A stretch of DNA of 37,537 nt from Paracoccaceae bacterium. Its GTDB lineage: Bacteria; Pseudomonadota; Alphaproteobacteria; Rhodobacterales; Rhodobacteraceae. Below the pieces are notes generated by a model. That model did no database searches, was not told the DNA's origin, and saw nothing but the letters and a program-made list of their open reading frames with translations. A program made the position numbers and the translations under genes. The stretch spans positions 1 to 37,537 of the forward strand of contig JAKVCO010000031.1 of the NCBI GenBank assembly GCA_022448245.1. Reading direction: 5' to 3'. Numbering within the stretch: the first letter of the stretch is position 1; every line of letters starts with the position of its first letter. Positions 8,088 to 16,515 of this stretch are shown here, piece by piece.

Positions 8088-9278
8088 ATGCGAGCGGTAT
8101 TTCTGGCAGTGATGATGTCCCTTTGGGCGGTCTGTGGCGTGGCGCAGGATCTGACGGCGCTTGCGCGTGTGCTGCCTGCTGAGACGAAGCTCGATCAGTC
8201 GCGCAACGAGATCACGCTGAACTTGGGCCTTAGCCAGGGCGTGCCTTACCGCGTCTACACGCTCGCGGATCCACCGCAGCTCGTGCTGGAGCTCAGTGAG
8301 GTCAATTGGGCCGGTCTCCCGTTAGATGAGATGACAATTCGCGATGCAGGCCCGCCAAAGGCCGGGTCTTTGGTGCAAGGGTGGTCGGGTTTCGTGCTGC
8401 CGCTCAACGACTTTTTCGCGCTGAACGAGGCGGAGCTCCGCCGCACCGAAACAGGCGCCGTTCTGTCCGTTCTTTTGTCACGCACGTCTGAAGAGGCATT
8501 CCGTGCGGCCTCCGGCGCCCCGGCGAGTTCCGTCGCGCTGCAACGTGCTGTGCCGGCGCGGCCTGCAGACGTGGGGGCCTTTGTGATTGTGATCGATCCG
8601 GGCCACGGTGGGGTTGATCCCGGCGCCGAACGGGGCGGGGTCAAGGAAGCCGACTTGATGCTCGTGATGGCGCGCGAGCTTAGGGATGCGCTGCGTCGTT
8701 CGACTGATTTCGACGTCCATCTAACGCGCGATGCTGATGATTTCGTCAGTCTTCCAGCTCGTGCGGGCCTCGCGCGGCAGCTCTCGGCCAATGCGTTTGT
8801 GTCGCTTCATGCTGATGCGCTTGAGGAAGGCTATGCGGAAGGAGCCACCATCTACACGCTGGCAGAAACGGCAACGGATGCCGCTTCCGCTTTGCTCGCT
8901 GAACGGCACAACAGGTCCGACATTATCGCAGGCGTCAATTTGGACGGCCAAGACGATGAAATCGCGCGGATTTTGCTTGAACTCGCCCGAGTGGAGACAA
9001 CCCCTCGATCCGAGAATTTGGCGCGCGCGTTCGAGGCATCGCTGGCTGAGGGCGGCGCACGGCTGAACAACAACCCGCTGCGCGCGGCGGATTTTGCAGT
9101 ATTGCGGTCGGCCGACGTGCCATCGGTGCTGATCGAAGTCGGGTTCCTGAGTTCCGAGAAGGACCGCCTCGAGCTGCAATCGCCCGAAAAGCGCGGAAAG
9201 ATCATTCGGGGGTTGGTTGCGGGCCTGACCGCCTGGGCTGATCAGGACGCTGCGGAACGGGCGCTTTTGCGCCAATAG
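8088..9278 (+). CDS. amiC: N-acetylmuramoyl-L-alanine amidase (AMIN + Amidase_3)
   Basis: A periplasmic zinc amidase that cuts the bond between MurNAc and the stem peptide to split septal peptidoglycan. The 396-residue precursor has a signal peptide (about 1-19), an AMIN targeting domain (about 25-130) with an LVLELS-type strand, a linker, and a C-terminal Amidase_3 domain (about 165-390). The catalytic set is complete: H173 in DPGHGG, E187 in GGVKEADL, H241 in SLHADA and E350 in LIEVGFLS. A roughly 35-residue insertion before NNNPLRAADFAVLR matches the regulatory helix region of division amidases. mrcA follows after 80 bp, a common arrangement in Rhodobacterales as I recall it. Confidence 0.95.
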   Translation: MRAVFLAVMMSLWAVCGVAQDLTALARVLPAETKLDQSRNEITLNLGLSQGVPYRVYTLADPPQLVLELSEVNWAGLPLDEMTIRDAGPPKAGSLVQGWSGFVLPLNDFFALNEAELRRTETGAVLSVLLSRTSEEAFRAASGAPASSVALQRAVPARPADVGAFVIVIDPGHGGVDPGAERGGVKEADLMLVMARELRDALRRSTDFDVHLTRDADDFVSLPARAGLARQLSANAFVSLHADALEEGYAEGATIYTLAETATDAASALLAERHNRSDIIAGVNLDGQDDEIARILLELARVETTPRSENLARAFEASLAEGGARLNNNPLRAADFAVLRSADVPSVLIEVGFLSSEKDRLELQSPEKRGKIIRGLVAGLTAWADQDAAERALLRQ

Positions 9279-9358
9279 CGCCTATCTAACGCAAGGCTGT
9301 GATTTGAAAGCCGTGCCACTTTCTGCCAAATAAGACTGGCATTTCAGGGAGACTTTCC

Positions 9359-11971
9359 ATGAGCCGCATGGCCATCAAGAAGGTGATTGACGCAGGTAGT
9401 TCCGGTGTGGGCGCGCTCACGACCGGGATGTTGTCCATTGTGGGCGGGCTGTTTTCGGCGCTGACGCTCGGTGTCTTTATGATGGGCCTCGGGATTGGCG
9501 CGGTCTTCTACCTCTTTGGGCGTGATCTGCCGTCCTATGATGAACTTGCGAGCTACACGCCGAAAACGATCAGCCGGATCTACTCGGGCGAAGGGCGTAT
9601 CATCGACGAATTCGCGCTCGAGCGGCGCCTGTTTGCCAGCGCGGAAGAAATCCCGCCGATCGTGAAAGCGGCGTTCATTTCGGCGGAAGACAAGAACTTC
9701 TACGACCACGCAGGCTATGACCCGCGCGCCCTTGCGGCAGCCATCCGGGACGCTGTACTCAGCCGCGGTGAGAACCTGCGCGGCGCCTCGACGATCACCC
9801 AGCAAGTAATGAAGAACTTCATCCTCGACGGCTCCGTCACGGCCGAGCGTAAGATCAAAGAGATCATCCTTGCCTCGCGGATCGAGCAGACGCTTTCGAA
9901 GGACAAGATCCTCGAGCTCTATCTCAACGAGATTGACCTTGGTGTGCGCAGCTATGGGGTGGCCGCCGCCGCGCAGAGTTACTTCAACAAGCCGTTGACC
10001 GACCTGACGATTGCAGAGGCTGCGTTCCTCGCGATCCATCCGAAGGCGCCTTACAGCTACAATCCTGCCAATGATTACGAGGGGGCTGTGAACCGCCGCA
10101 ACAACCTCGTGCTGCGTGAGATGCATGAGAACGGCTACATCACTGATCAGCAATATGAAGAGGCGAAGGCCGAGCCGATCCGCACCGTGCAAATGGGCCT
10201 GGTCGATAGCTTCAAATCCACCCTGCCGCCGCGCGATTACTTCACCGATGAGATCCGTCGCCAGTTGACGCGTGATTTCGGCGAGGCGGAGTTCTTCTCC
10301 GGTGGCTACAGCGTGCGCGCCACGATTGATCCGCAGATGCAGACCGAAGCCGCAAGCGCACTGCGCCGCCAGCTTGAAAGCTATGACCGCGAGCAGGGCG
10401 TCTGGCGCGGGACGGGCGTAACGCTCGCCGCTGAGGATCTCGCGGACGAAGAAACCTGGCGAAATGCTCTGAGCAACGCGACCGTGCCGCGTGACATCGC
10501 GCTGCCAACGAAGTGGTATACGGCCGTTGTGCTGAGCATCGGCAATAGCGCCGCCCGCATCGGCATCGAGGGCGTGCCGGAAGACGACGACGGCCATTTC
10601 ATTACCGCTGACGACGTCACCTGGGCCCGCAAGGAGCTTGAGGACGGATCGCTCGCCAATCGCGCGCGGACGGCCGGTGACTTGCTTGAGGTGGGCGACG
10701 TGGTGCTCGTGCGCGCAGAAACGGCTAGCGACGGCGCCTTCGAGCGGTGGACGCTGCGCCAAGTGCCTGCGGTCCAGGGCGGCTTTGTCGCGATGGACGT
10801 CAACACGGGCCGCGTTCTGGCGATGCAGGGCGGCTTCTCCTACCAGCATTCGGTGTTCAATCGCACGACTCAGGCGCTGCGCCAGCCGGGATCTGCCTTT
10901 AAGCCCTTCGTCTATGCAGCGGCGCTCGACAGTGGGTATTCGCCCGCCACGATCGTCATCGACGCGCCGATCGAGATCAACACGCCTCAAGGTGTCTGGC
11001 GTCCGAAGAACGCAACGAACCAGTTCTATGGCCCCACGCCTGTGCGCACGGGGATTGAGCGTTCAAGGAACCTCATGACGATCCGCCTCGCGCAAGAGGT
11101 GGGCATGAACACGGTCGCCTCCTACGCCGAGCGTTTCGGCGTATATGACGAGATGAATGAAGTTTTAGCGGCGTCGCTTGGCTCGGACGAGACGACGCTC
11201 TACCGCATGGTGGCCGCCTACTCTATGTTCGCCAACGGTGGGGAGCGCGTTGAACCCACGCTCGTTGACCGCGTGCAGGACCGTTTCGGTAAGACCGTCT
11301 ACCGACACGACAAGCGCGTTTGCGAAGACTGCGACGAACGCGAACTTCGCGTGGCCGCGGGACCCGACATCTGGTCAAACCGCGAGCGAGTGATGGATGC
11401 CATCACCGCCTACCAGCTGACCTCCATGATGAAAGGCGTCGTCGACCGCGGCACCGCGGCGCGGACCGTGAACTTGCCTGTGCCCGTGGCGGGCAAGACG
11501 GGCACAACTAACGACGCCAAGGATGTCTGGTTCGTGGGCTTCACCTCCAACATCGTGGCCGGCTGCTACATCGGCTTTGACGATCCCGCACCGCTGGGAC
11601 GCGGGGCAGGCGGCGGATCGTTCTGCGGCCCGGTGTTCAACGACTTTATGGAAAAGGCGATCACCAAATACGGCGGCGGCCCCTTCGAAGTGCCCCCGGG
11701 CGGCATCTTCATCAACATCGACCGCTTCACCGGCGCGCGCCTGACGGGCGGGGCACTGGGCGAGAACGTCGTGGCTGAGTATTTCCGCGAGGGAGAAGAG
11801 CCTCTCTTCGGGATCACCTTCGACGGCGGCTTTGCCATGGGCGGCGATGTGCCTCTCTTTGATGCGGGCGAAGTGGAGACGGTACGCACCATCGAGAAAT
11901 CTGATGGCACGAGCGCGACCGTTGGCGGTAAGGCCTCCGTTGGCTCGCTCGGCTCGGGCGGCCTCTACTAG
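9359..11971 (+). CDS. mrcA: Penicillin-binding protein 1A, bifunctional transglycosylase/transpeptidase
   Basis: A class A penicillin-binding protein of 870 residues that polymerises lipid II and cross-links the glycan strands. A short cytoplasmic tail and one transmembrane helix (about 28-53) anchor it. The GT51 transglycosylase domain carries the catalytic glutamate E110 in FISAEDKNFYDHAG and the RGASTITQQVMKN motif (about 141-153). An OB-like PCB domain lies at about 320-430. The transpeptidase domain has all three motifs: SAFK (nucleophile S512, K515), SRN (569-571) and KTGTT (K713). It starts at an ATG with AGGGAGA upstream and directly follows the amidase gene. Confidence 0.97.
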   Translation: MSRMAIKKVIDAGSSGVGALTTGMLSIVGGLFSALTLGVFMMGLGIGAVFYLFGRDLPSYDELASYTPKTISRIYSGEGRIIDEFALERRLFASAEEIPPIVKAAFISAEDKNFYDHAGYDPRALAAAIRDAVLSRGENLRGASTITQQVMKNFILDGSVTAERKIKEIILASRIEQTLSKDKILELYLNEIDLGVRSYGVAAAAQSYFNKPLTDLTIAEAAFLAIHPKAPYSYNPANDYEGAVNRRNNLVLREMHENGYITDQQYEEAKAEPIRTVQMGLVDSFKSTLPPRDYFTDEIRRQLTRDFGEAEFFSGGYSVRATIDPQMQTEAASALRRQLESYDREQGVWRGTGVTLAAEDLADEETWRNALSNATVPRDIALPTKWYTAVVLSIGNSAARIGIEGVPEDDDGHFITADDVTWARKELEDGSLANRARTAGDLLEVGDVVLVRAETASDGAFERWTLRQVPAVQGGFVAMDVNTGRVLAMQGGFSYQHSVFNRTTQALRQPGSAFKPFVYAAALDSGYSPATIVIDAPIEINTPQGVWRPKNATNQFYGPTPVRTGIERSRNLMTIRLAQEVGMNTVASYAERFGVYDEMNEVLAASLGSDETTLYRMVAAYSMFANGGERVEPTLVDRVQDRFGKTVYRHDKRVCEDCDERELRVAAGPDIWSNRERVMDAITAYQLTSMMKGVVDRGTAARTVNLPVPVAGKTGTTNDAKDVWFVGFTSNIVAGCYIGFDDPAPLGRGAGGGSFCGPVFNDFMEKAITKYGGGPFEVPPGGIFINIDRFTGARLTGGALGENVVAEYFREGEEPLFGITFDGGFAMGGDVPLFDAGEVETVRTIEKSDGTSATVGGKASVGSLGSGGLY

Positions 11972-12027
11972 CTTGAAAGCGTCTCGGGCCGGCGGTACAT
12001 CTGCCGCCCTACGAGGAGACGACATCC

Positions 12028-13155
12028 ATGCGCGCAGAAACTCAATCCCACGTGGAGGCGATCGAGAAATCCCTGGCTATGCTCGGCCAGCGGATGGATA
12101 TCGAGACGGCCCCTCACCGGATGGAAGAATTCGACGCCATGATCGAAGATCCGAACCTCTGGGACGATCAGGCACGTGCGCAAAAGCTGATGCGCGACCG
12201 TCAAGCGCTGATGGACAAGCTTGCCGATTACAACGGTATCAAAGACGATATGACCGACAACATCGAACTCATTGAACTGGGGGAGATGGAGGACGACGCC
12301 GAGGTCGTGTCCGACGCAGAAGAAGCCCTGAAAGCGCTCGTGGCGAGAGCCGCCGATAAGGAGCTTGAGGCGCTTCTCGATGGCGAGGCCGACAGCAACG
12401 ACACCTTCCTCGAGATCAACTCTGGCGCCGGTGGCACCGAGAGCTGCGACTGGGCGAGCATGCTGGCGCGGATGTATGTCCGCTGGGCCGAGAAGAAGGG
12501 CTACAAGGTCGAGCTTCAGTCCGAGAGCGCGGGCGAAGAGGCGGGCATCAAAAGCGCGGCTTACAAGATCACTGGGCACAACGCCTATGGATGGCTGAAA
12601 TCTGAGAGCGGCGTGCACCGTCTGGTGCGCATCTCGCCCTTCGACAGCGCAGCCAAGCGCCACACGTCCTTTAGTTCGGTTTGGGTCTATCCGGTCGTGG
12701 ATGACGATATTGACGTGGAGGTGAACCCCGCCGACATTCGCATCGACACCTATCGGTCGAGCGGTGCGGGCGGTCAGCACGTGAACACCACCGACTCGGC
12801 CGTGCGGATCACGCACATTCCCACGGGGATCGTCGTGACGTCGTCGGAGAAATCTCAGCACCAGAACCGCGACATCGCTATGAAGGCGCTGAAATCGCGG
12901 CTCTATCAGCAGGAGCTCGACCGCCGGAACGCGGCCATCAACGAGGCGCACGAGGCTAAGGGCGACGCGGGCTGGGGCAACCAGATCCGCTCTTACGTGC
13001 TGCAGCCCTATCAGATGGTCAAAGACCTGCGCACCTCGCACGAGACGTCTGACACCAAGGGCGTGCTTGATGGCGATCTCGACGGCTTCATGGCCGCTAC
13101 GCTTGCTATGGATGTGTCTGGCAAGAGCCGCGCCGAGGCCAGCGCCGAGGACTAA
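12028..13155 (+). CDS. prfB: Peptide chain release factor 2
   Basis: RF2 recognises UGA and UAA in the ribosomal A site and triggers release of the finished peptide. The 375-residue reading frame is complete and uninterrupted. It carries the codon-recognition tripeptide SPF (203-205) in [10 protein letters not shown] and the catalytic GGQ (248-250) in [19 protein letters not shown]. The SPF tripeptide distinguishes it from RF1. The early in-frame UGA and CTTTGA shift site used for autoregulation in many bacteria are absent. The start is an ATG with GAGGAG about 8 nt upstream. A weak hairpin (GGCGG/CCGCC, 11990-12007) separates it from mrcA. Confidence 0.98.
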   Translation: MRAETQSHVEAIEKSLAMLGQRMDIETAPHRMEEFDAMIEDPNLWDDQARAQKLMRDRQALMDKLADYNGIKDDMTDNIELIELGEMEDDAEVVSDAEEALKALVARAADKELEALLDGEADSNDTFLEINSGAGGTESCDWASMLARMYVRWAEKKGYKVELQSESAGEEAGIKSAAYKITGHNAYGWLKSESGVHRLVRISPFDSAAKRHTSFSSVWVYPVVDDDIDVEVNPADIRIDTYRSSGAGGQHVNTTDSAVRITHIPTGIVVTSSEKSQHQNRDIAMKALKSRLYQQELDRRNAAINEAHEAKGDAGWGNQIRSYVLQPYQMVKDLRTSHETSDTKGVLDGDLDGFMAATLAMDVSGKSRAEASAED

Positions 13156-13205
13156 GCCCTCTCTTAGTGTGGACAACGGGCCATGCGCGGGGCAACGATC
13201 CCGCC

Positions 13206-14606
13206 ATGGATATTCTCTTTCAGAACGCGTCTGATCTTGCGGCGCAAATTGCGGTGGGCACGCTTGACCCGCGCGATCTGATGTCGGCGACCTACGACCG
13301 CATCCAAGCCGTGAATGGCGAAGTGAACGCGATCATCGAGCTTCTGCCACGCGAGGACGCGATCGCCCGCGCGGGTGCTGCTGCTGACGGGCTTTTGGCG
13401 GGCCTGCCGATCGCCGTGAAAGACCTCTCAAACGCGCGGGGCTTCCCTACGAGCATGGGCTCACCGCTCTTTGCAGGGCAGGGTCCTGCACAGGCGGAAG
13501 ATCTCTTCGTGGAGCGTCTCAGGCAAGCGGGCGCCGTTTTCATCGGCAAGACCAACACTCCGGAATTCGGCTTGGGCTCGCACACCTACAACCCGGTCCA
13601 TGGCATCACGGGCAACGCTTATGATCCGTCGCGTTCGGCTGGCGGGTCGTCGGGCGGGGCGACCGTGGCGTTGGCCACCGGGATGGTGCCGTTGGCGGAT
13701 GGGTCGGACATGATGGGTTCGCTCCGCAATCCGGCGGGTTGGTCAAATACATATGGCCTGCGCCCGACATTCGGCCTCGTCCCGCTGGAGCCGAAGGGTG
13801 ATACCTTCCTCCATCAACTCGCCACTGCGGGTCCCATGGCGCGGTCGCCAGAGGATATCGAGCTGATGCTGCAGGTGATGGCCGGGCCCGATCCACGCCA
13901 ACCCCACGGCCGCCATATCGCGCCCCGAGGTGCCGCGCCCAAGCGCATTGGATGGCTCGGGGATTGGTCCGGCGCATACCCGACAGAGCGGGGCGTTCTC
14001 GAAGTGTGTGAAGGCGCGTTGAAGGTGCTTGAGGAGCTTGGGTGCAGTGTAGAGCCGGTGCAGGCCCCCTTTGACCGTGACGCGCTTTGGGAGGCTTGGA
14101 CGACGTTGCGATCATGGATGGTTGCGGGCTCGCTCGGGCCAGCCATGGCCGACCCAAAGCTGCGTGCGTTGCTGAAACCCGAAGCCGTTTGGGAGGCAGA
14201 ACGTGGCCTTGGATTCAGCGCAATGGACGTGCACCGCGCCAGCGTGATCCGCTCTGATTGGTACGCACGGGCGGGAGAGCTCTTTGAAGAATATGATTCG
14301 CTGATCATGCCGACGGCCCAGTGTTTCCCCTTTGCAGCAGAGCTCGATTGGCCCAAGGAGATCGGGGGCGTAGCGATGGATACCTATCACCGCTGGATGG
14401 AGATCACCGTCCCGGTAAACATCCTCGGGCTGCCGTCCCTTGCAATGCCTGCGGGTTTCTCAGCCATTGGGTTGCCCATGGGTATCCAGTTGATTGGGCC
14501 GCGCGACGCGGACCTCAGCCTGATCGATCTCGCGAAGCGCTACCATGAGGCGGCGCCGTGGATCGCTAAGCGGCCCTCTTTGGTGCCCGCGCCGCCAGCA
14601 TCGTAA
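13206..14606 (+). CDS. Amidase-signature family amidase
   Basis: A cytosolic Ser-cisSer-Lys hydrolase of the amidase signature family. With the ATG at 13206 it has 466 residues. The catalytic lysine lies in LPIAVKDLSN, the cis-serine in SAGGSSGGATVALATG, and the nucleophile in GSDMMGSLRNPAG. The last motif has MM where most family members have a TG or IG pair, a variant seen in one subfamily. A start 13 codons upstream (13167) is possible but has no better ribosome site and begins in the prfB spacer. Substrate is unknown; the gene is not in a gatCAB context, so a catabolic amidase is more likely than the GatA subunit. Its last 41 bp overlap the convergent MFS gene. Confidence 0.88.
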   Translation: MDILFQNASDLAAQIAVGTLDPRDLMSATYDRIQAVNGEVNAIIELLPREDAIARAGAAADGLLAGLPIAVKDLSNARGFPTSMGSPLFAGQGPAQAEDLFVERLRQAGAVFIGKTNTPEFGLGSHTYNPVHGITGNAYDPSRSAGGSSGGATVALATGMVPLADGSDMMGSLRNPAGWSNTYGLRPTFGLVPLEPKGDTFLHQLATAGPMARSPEDIELMLQVMAGPDPRQPHGRHIAPRGAAPKRIGWLGDWSGAYPTERGVLEVCEGALKVLEELGCSVEPVQAPFDRDALWEAWTTLRSWMVAGSLGPAMADPKLRALLKPEAVWEAERGLGFSAMDVHRASVIRSDWYARAGELFEEYDSLIMPTAQCFPFAAELDWPKEIGGVAMDTYHRWMEITVPVNILGLPSLAMPAGFSAIGLPMGIQLIGPRDADLSLIDLAKRYHEAAPWIAKRPSLVPAPPAS

Positions 14607-16011
14607 CTGCCGAAATTCCAGCGAGCGTTGATGCCGCCCAAGCCACCCGAGAGAAGGCCCATGTAACGGCCTCCGCGTGACCGTCTCCTGTTCCCCCCGC
14701 GCCAAAGCTCAGCGGGCCGCTGGCATAGCCATAGGCCCACGCCGCTAGTGACCCTGCTGCAGCGATGCTCAGAAGGCTCGCCATTCGGCTGATAGCGTTG
14801 TTCACGCCGGATGCCGTGCCGGATTGGCTGTCTTCAACGGCGGCCATGACCGCCGTGGAGAGCGGCGCCACAACCTGCGCCATGCCCAAACCCGCCAGAC
14901 ACATGGCAGGTAGTGTTGCCCCCCAAAAGCTCTGTGCCGGTGCGGTCAACGCCACGAGTGCGTAGGCAACGCACACGAAGGACGCGCCAATGGCGATGAC
15001 GGGCTCTGGCCCCCATTTGTCAGCGAGGCTCCCCGCGCGCGTCGAAAGGGTTGAGAGGAAGATGGAGAGCGGGGCGAAGGCCGCAGATGCCTCGATCGGG
15101 GTGACCTTCCACGCCGTGATGACCGATATGGGCAGAAAAAAGAGCATCGCGCCAAGCGCGCCATAGATGAGAAACGTGCAGATGTTCGCCGCGGCAAATC
15201 GTGCGTCGGCAAAGAGGCTGAGCGGCATCATGGAATGTGGGCTGCGCCCCTCATTAACCACGAAGAGGCCAAGCAGGCCGAGGCCCGCGCCGGTGGCCCA
15301 AAGCGCGTCGAGATCGGTGAGCCCCCAGGCAAGTGCGCCCAAGCCAAGCGTCGCCAGCGCGGCGCCGGTCCAGTCCACCGGCGCATCGTCCTTTGCCGGG
15401 TCGGATAGGACTGAGCGGTAGAGAACGACCAAAGCCAGCAACCCAAGGGGCAGATTGATTGCAAAGATCCAACGCCAGAACTCAGGTCCGCCGAGGGTCA
15501 GTACAAGACCGCCTATGATTGGTCCAAGGGCTGTCATCAGCGCTGAAGCTGCCGCCCAGATCCCAATGGCGCGACCGCGTTCCTCTTTTGGGTAAGCACG
15601 CGAAATCAGGGCGAGGGAGCCAGGAACCATCAGTGCTGCGCCGACGCCTTTCAGCGCACGGGCCACGATCATGAATGTAGGCGAGGGGGCCAAAGCGCAA
15701 GCGAGGGACGCCACTATGAAAACCGCGATACCCAACCCGAAGACACGGGCCAGCCCAAAGCGATCCCCCAGCGCGCCGCCTGCGAGGATCAGCGCCGAGA
15801 AAAAGAGCATGTAGGCGTTGGAGAACCACTGCGCCTCAGGAAGTGTGGCCCCCAGAGACGCGCGCATGGCGGGCAGCGCAATAGAGACGACGGTGGCGTC
15901 GATGAACCCAAGCGCGGAGGCGAGGATGGCTGCGAACAGGATGCCCTTGCGGTTTTCAGCAGCGCAAAAAGAAAGCGCCGCAGAGAGCTGCGGCGCTTCT
16001 TCCAAACTCAT
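14566..16011 (-). CDS. MFS transporter, DHA2 (EmrB/QacA-like) 14-helix family
   Basis: A 481-residue integral membrane protein of the drug:H+ antiporter-2 type. Helix 1 carries FIDATVVSIALPAM, the family's motif D1. Loop 2-3 has GALGDRFGLARVFGLG (motif A) and helix 5 a motif-C-like region around ALGPIIGGLVL. About 14 hydrophobic segments can be counted. It could export drugs or an endogenous amphiphile; specificity is not readable. The ATG at 16011 has AAGG 7-10 nt upstream, and that ribosome site overlaps the bactofilin stop codon. Codons about 5-17 form an intrinsic terminator hairpin with a T-tract, so transcription reaching the rest of the gene is probably reduced. The 3' end overlaps the convergent amidase gene by 41 bp. 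Confidence 0.9.
   Translation of the reverse strand: MSLEEAPQLSAALSFCAAENRKGILFAAILASALGFIDATVVSIALPAMRASLGATLPEAQWFSNAYMLFFSALILAGGALGDRFGLARVFGLGIAVFIVASLACALAPSPTFMIVARALKGVGAALMVPGSLALISRAYPKEERGRAIGIWAAASALMTALGPIIGGLVLTLGGPEFWRWIFAINLPLGLLALVVLYRSVLSDPAKDDAPVDWTGAALATLGLGALAWGLTDLDALWATGAGLGLLGLFVVNEGRSPHSMMPLSLFADARFAAANICTFLIYGALGAMLFFLPISVITAWKVTPIEASAAFAPLSIFLSTLSTRAGSLADKWGPEPVIAIGASFVCVAYALVALTAPAQSFWGATLPAMCLAGLGMAQVVAPLSTAVMAAVEDSQSGTASGVNNAISRMASLLSIAAAGSLAAWAYGYASGPLSFGAGGTGDGHAEAVTWAFSRVAWAASTLAGISAVTMLAARAPKRAA
15966..15998 (-). terminator. Intrinsic terminator inside the 5' end of the MFS coding region
   Basis: On the minus strand an 11-bp stem AAGCGCCGCAG/CTGCGGCGCTT with a CTCT loop is followed by TCTTTTTG, a canonical Rho-independent structure. 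It lies 13-45 nt downstream of the MFS ATG and about 23 nt after the bactofilin stop. It is probably the terminator of the M23-bactofilin transcript, with the transporter expressed by readthrough. Confidence 0.75.
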
Positions 16012-16020
16012 CTGTGAGCC

Positions 16021-16515
16021 TTAGCTTTCAGCTTTGGAAGTGGCCGCTGCCGGGACCGCTTTCTTGGCGCCGCCCGAGGAGAGCGGATCGTCCTGGCGCT
16101 GCACAGAGCCTTCAAAATGCGCACCGCTTTCGATGGCAATGGTCTTGTGAATGATGTCACCCTCAACGCGTGCGGTGGAGGTCAGGCGAACCTTAAGGCC
16201 ACGGACACGGCCGATGATGCGGCCATTCACGACGACGTCGTCCGCGATGCACTCACCCTTGACGGTGGCGCCTTCGCCGACGGTCAGCAGGTGGGCGCGG
16301 ATGTCGCCTTCGACCTGGCCCTCGATCTGGATGTCACCAGAGGTGCGCAGGTTGCCGCTGATGGTCAGGTCAGCGGACAGAACGGATGCCGGCGGCTTTG
16401 CCTTTGGCGTTGGGTTCACGCTGGATTTGAACTCGGTCTTGGGCTCGGGCATGGCCTCGGCTTTCGGTGTATCCGCTGCGGGCGCGGGCTCGTTGATTTT
16501 GCTTTTAGAAAACAT
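16021..16515 (-). CDS. Bactofilin (polymer-forming cytoskeletal protein)
   Basis: A 164-residue bactofilin, a bacterial cytoskeletal protein that forms nucleotide-independent filaments at the inner membrane and recruits peptidoglycan enzymes. The central beta-helical domain (about 46-140) shows the repeating six-residue rungs: LTISGNLRTSGDIQIEGQVE, GDIRAHLLTVGEGATVKGE, VVVNGRIIGRVRG, ARVEGDIIHKTIAIESGAHF. Flanking tails are Pro/Ala/Lys-rich and disordered, as usual. Its start overlaps the end of the upstream M23 endopeptidase gene by 11 bp, which implies coupled translation and a functional pair. The same pairing (bactofilin with an M23 hydrolase) is known in Hyphomonas and relatives. Confidence 0.95.
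   Translation of the reverse strand: MFSKSKINEPAPAADTPKAEAMPEPKTEFKSSVNPTPKAKPPASVLSADLTISGNLRTSGDIQIEGQVEGDIRAHLLTVGEGATVKGECIADDVVVNGRIIGRVRGLKVRLTSTARVEGDIIHKTIAIESGAHFEGSVQRQDDPLSSGGAKKAVPAAATSKAES

Noticed and set aside
9344..10990. A 548-codon open frame antisense to mrcA
   Set aside because: Lies wholly opposite the conserved PBP1A domains and has no motif or ribosome site; a shadow of codon bias.
11968..13176. A 402-codon open frame antisense to prfB
   Set aside because: Mirrors the conserved RF2 gene almost exactly and encodes no recognisable protein.
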